Assembly (NCBI GenBank): GCA_016214375.1
Contig: JACROQ010000194.1
Span: forward strand, 1-7,005
Direction of reading: 5' to 3'
DNA: 7,005 nt
DNA from: Nitrospirota bacterium
Lineage (GTDB): Bacteria > Nitrospirota > 9FT-COMBO-42-15 > HDB-SIOI813
The position numbers and the translations under genes are program-made. Position 1 is the stretch's first letter. Every line of letters begins with the position of its first letter. The notes under the pieces were generated by a model. That model worked only from the letters and a program-made list of their open reading frames with translations. It ran no database searches and had not been told where the DNA came from. Positions 6,390-7,005 of this stretch are shown in pieces.

Positions 6390-6429
6390 CACGGATCCCC
6401 TTCCCCGAAAGTGAGAAGCTGTATAGCCA

Positions 6430-6498
6430 TTCGCTGCGGGTCTATCTTAGCTGCGGCCTCGGAGATAAACCGGATCCCCTTTTTCTCAAGATAGGGTT
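6430..6498 (-). pseudogene. Internal fragment of a second sqr gene
   Basis: These 69 bp match 2163-2231 of the intact sqr at 65 positions without gaps, in the same orientation. They encode PYLEKKGIRFISEAAAKIDPQR, equivalent to residues about 64-85 of the intact protein. Three of the four differences are synonymous and one changes Ala to Ser, so the source was a diverged but selected sqr rather than a recent copy of the neighbour. The fragment lies in frame inside a chance 46-codon ORF (6386-6526, ATG at 6526, start MKRAEFNQVQ, stop overlapping the TPR-barrel stop) whose ends match nothing I recognise. It is too short to bind FAD or quinone and is called a remnant. Confidence 0.78.
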
Positions 6499-6526
6499 GG
6501 ACCTGATTAAACTCTGCTCGTTTCAT

Positions 6527-6640
6527 CTACTGCTTAGCAGAATCCAGCAACGGAATATCTCGTATCCCATCCGCTTCCCCTGTCTTCTCAATGATCGCCC
6601 GATGAATTTCTAAAATATCTTCCAGTGTCAGGTAGATCAC
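6527..6640 (-). pseudogene. Truncated Doc/Fic-family toxin (first 37 codons)
   Basis: The frame opens with GTG at 6640, overlapping the antitoxin stop (GTGA), and reads VIYLTLEDILEIHRAIIEKT followed by GEADGIRDIPLLDSAKQ before TAG. This resembles the N-terminus of Doc (death-on-curing) proteins, which typically start with IYLT-hydrophobic-E-x-L-x-IH, then a GIRD-x-x-LL-x-SA segment. Full Doc proteins are about 120-130 aa and carry the catalytic HPFxxGNKR motif. That motif is absent: beyond the stop is the sqr fragment, so the toxin was cut by recombination and cannot be active. The coupling to the antitoxin gene supports a former type II toxin-antitoxin operon. Confidence 0.68.
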
Positions 6641-6852
6641 CGGGCTAATCTCTTCAGGAGATTTAGATTTTCCCTGATATTTGCTGCAAGATGTTTTTTA
6701 AGATCTGGTGTAAGCCCCTTTCCCTGATAGGTCTTGATCAAATGGGTAATCTGGGTATGAACCAGAGTCTCTGGGTCTGTCGCATTCTCCTGTGCAAGCT
6801 CTTCAAGGATCTTGCGGTCCTTTTCAGAGATTTTGATTTTCAATTCCACCAT
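6637..6852 (-). CDS. Small antitoxin-like protein paired with the truncated Doc
   Basis: The 71-aa protein starts MVELKIKISEKDRKILEELA and ends NLLKRLAR. A short strand (2-9) followed by two helices (about 10-23 and 26-42) fits a ribbon-helix-helix-like DNA-binding fold; the charged C-terminus (about 48-71) would be the toxin-binding part. I do not recognise a named family, and the fold is inference from pattern and context. The ATG at 6852 is chosen because GGAGGT lies 8 nt upstream; the longer frame to 6957 has no such support and an unlikely N-terminus. Its stop overlaps the Doc-like start by four bases, giving translational coupling. Partners of this kind usually repress their own promoter. 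With the toxin broken it may be an orphan gene. Confidence 0.7.
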   Translation of the reverse strand: MVELKIKISEKDRKILEELAQENATDPETLVHTQITHLIKTYQGKGLTPDLKKHLAANIRENLNLLKRLAR

Positions 6853-6959
6853 AGTCAGATACCTCCGGCTCAGCCCCATAAGCGCTAACTTGTTATTTGC
6901 AAATTTTTCGTTTTTTTGGTATCCTTCTCTTATGTCGCAATTTAAGAGGAGGTTCATTT

Positions 6960-7005
6960 ATGGAAGAAGATTGGGATGTCCTGGTATCTTTTTTCCCCGA
7001 TAATT
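6960..7005 (+). CDS. 5' end of a gene cut by the window edge; possibly a transposase
   Basis: The frame starts at ATG 6960 with GAGGAGG at 6946-6952 and 7-nt spacing, a strong ribosome binding site, and reads MEEDWDVLVSFFPDN to the edge. A WD-x-L-x-x-F-x-P-x-N opening resembles the N-termini of some IS4-type transposases I recall, but 15 residues are too few for certainty. It is divergent from the antitoxin gene, and the 107 bp between them is AT-rich with T-runs at 6904-6917. Confidence 0.5.
   Translation, partial: MEEDWDVLVSFFPDN

Noticed and set aside
6390..6429. Possible terminator directly after the TPR-barrel gene.
   Set aside because: I found no stem followed by a T-run here.
6853..6957. 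Thirty-five-residue N-terminal extension of the antitoxin from 6957.
   Set aside because: No ribosome binding site fits it, its composition differs, and GGAGGT lies correctly spaced before the ATG at 6852.

Overview
The window looks like a chromosomal segment of a Gram-negative, roughly 50% G+C bacterium. The evidence is an ECF sigma/anti-sigma pair, a predicted outer-membrane beta-barrel with a signal peptide, and a membrane-associated sulfide:quinone oxidoreductase. The style of the SQR and of the dispersed repeats suggests Desulfobacterota, Nitrospirota or a relative. That placement is inference, as no taxonomic marker gene is present.

Layout. (1) 1-992 (+) is the C-terminal half of a DinG/XPD-type helicase whose start lies outside the window. 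(2) 1000-1155 is a 156-bp repeat with terminal inverted repeats and internal hairpins, MITE-like, lying between two convergent genes. (3) 1165-2418 (-) is a complete type I-like sulfide:quinone oxidoreductase with all three expected catalytic cysteines. (4) 2419-2786 is a 368-bp gene-free divergent control region. It holds a good sigma-70-type promoter for sqr (-), another for the sigma-factor operon (+), and several inverted repeats, one of which overlaps the -35 element of the second promoter. (5) 2787-4789 (+) encodes an ECF sigma factor, a zinc-finger membrane-spanning anti-sigma factor, and a small exported Pro/Asp/His-rich protein of unknown function. The last two are separated by a perfect 25-bp-stem hairpin. 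(6) 4790-4937 carries a possible promoter followed by two terminator-like hairpins. (7) 4938-6389 (+) encodes an exported TPR protein with a C-terminal outer-membrane barrel. (8) 6386-6852 (-) is a decayed toxin-antitoxin module: an intact antitoxin-like gene, a Doc-like toxin cut off after 37 codons, and a 69-bp stray piece of an sqr gene directly beyond it. (9) 6960-7005 (+) is the first 15 codons of another gene, possibly a transposase.

Function. SQR oxidises sulfide and feeds electrons to the quinone pool. The sigma/anti-sigma pair probably senses an envelope condition and controls its own operon, and perhaps the secreted protein and TPR-barrel next to it. That four-gene set is the most interesting candidate system, because an exported low-complexity protein sits beside a possible TPR-barrel exporter. 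The right end is a rearranged accessory patch of gene fragments and a possible insertion sequence.
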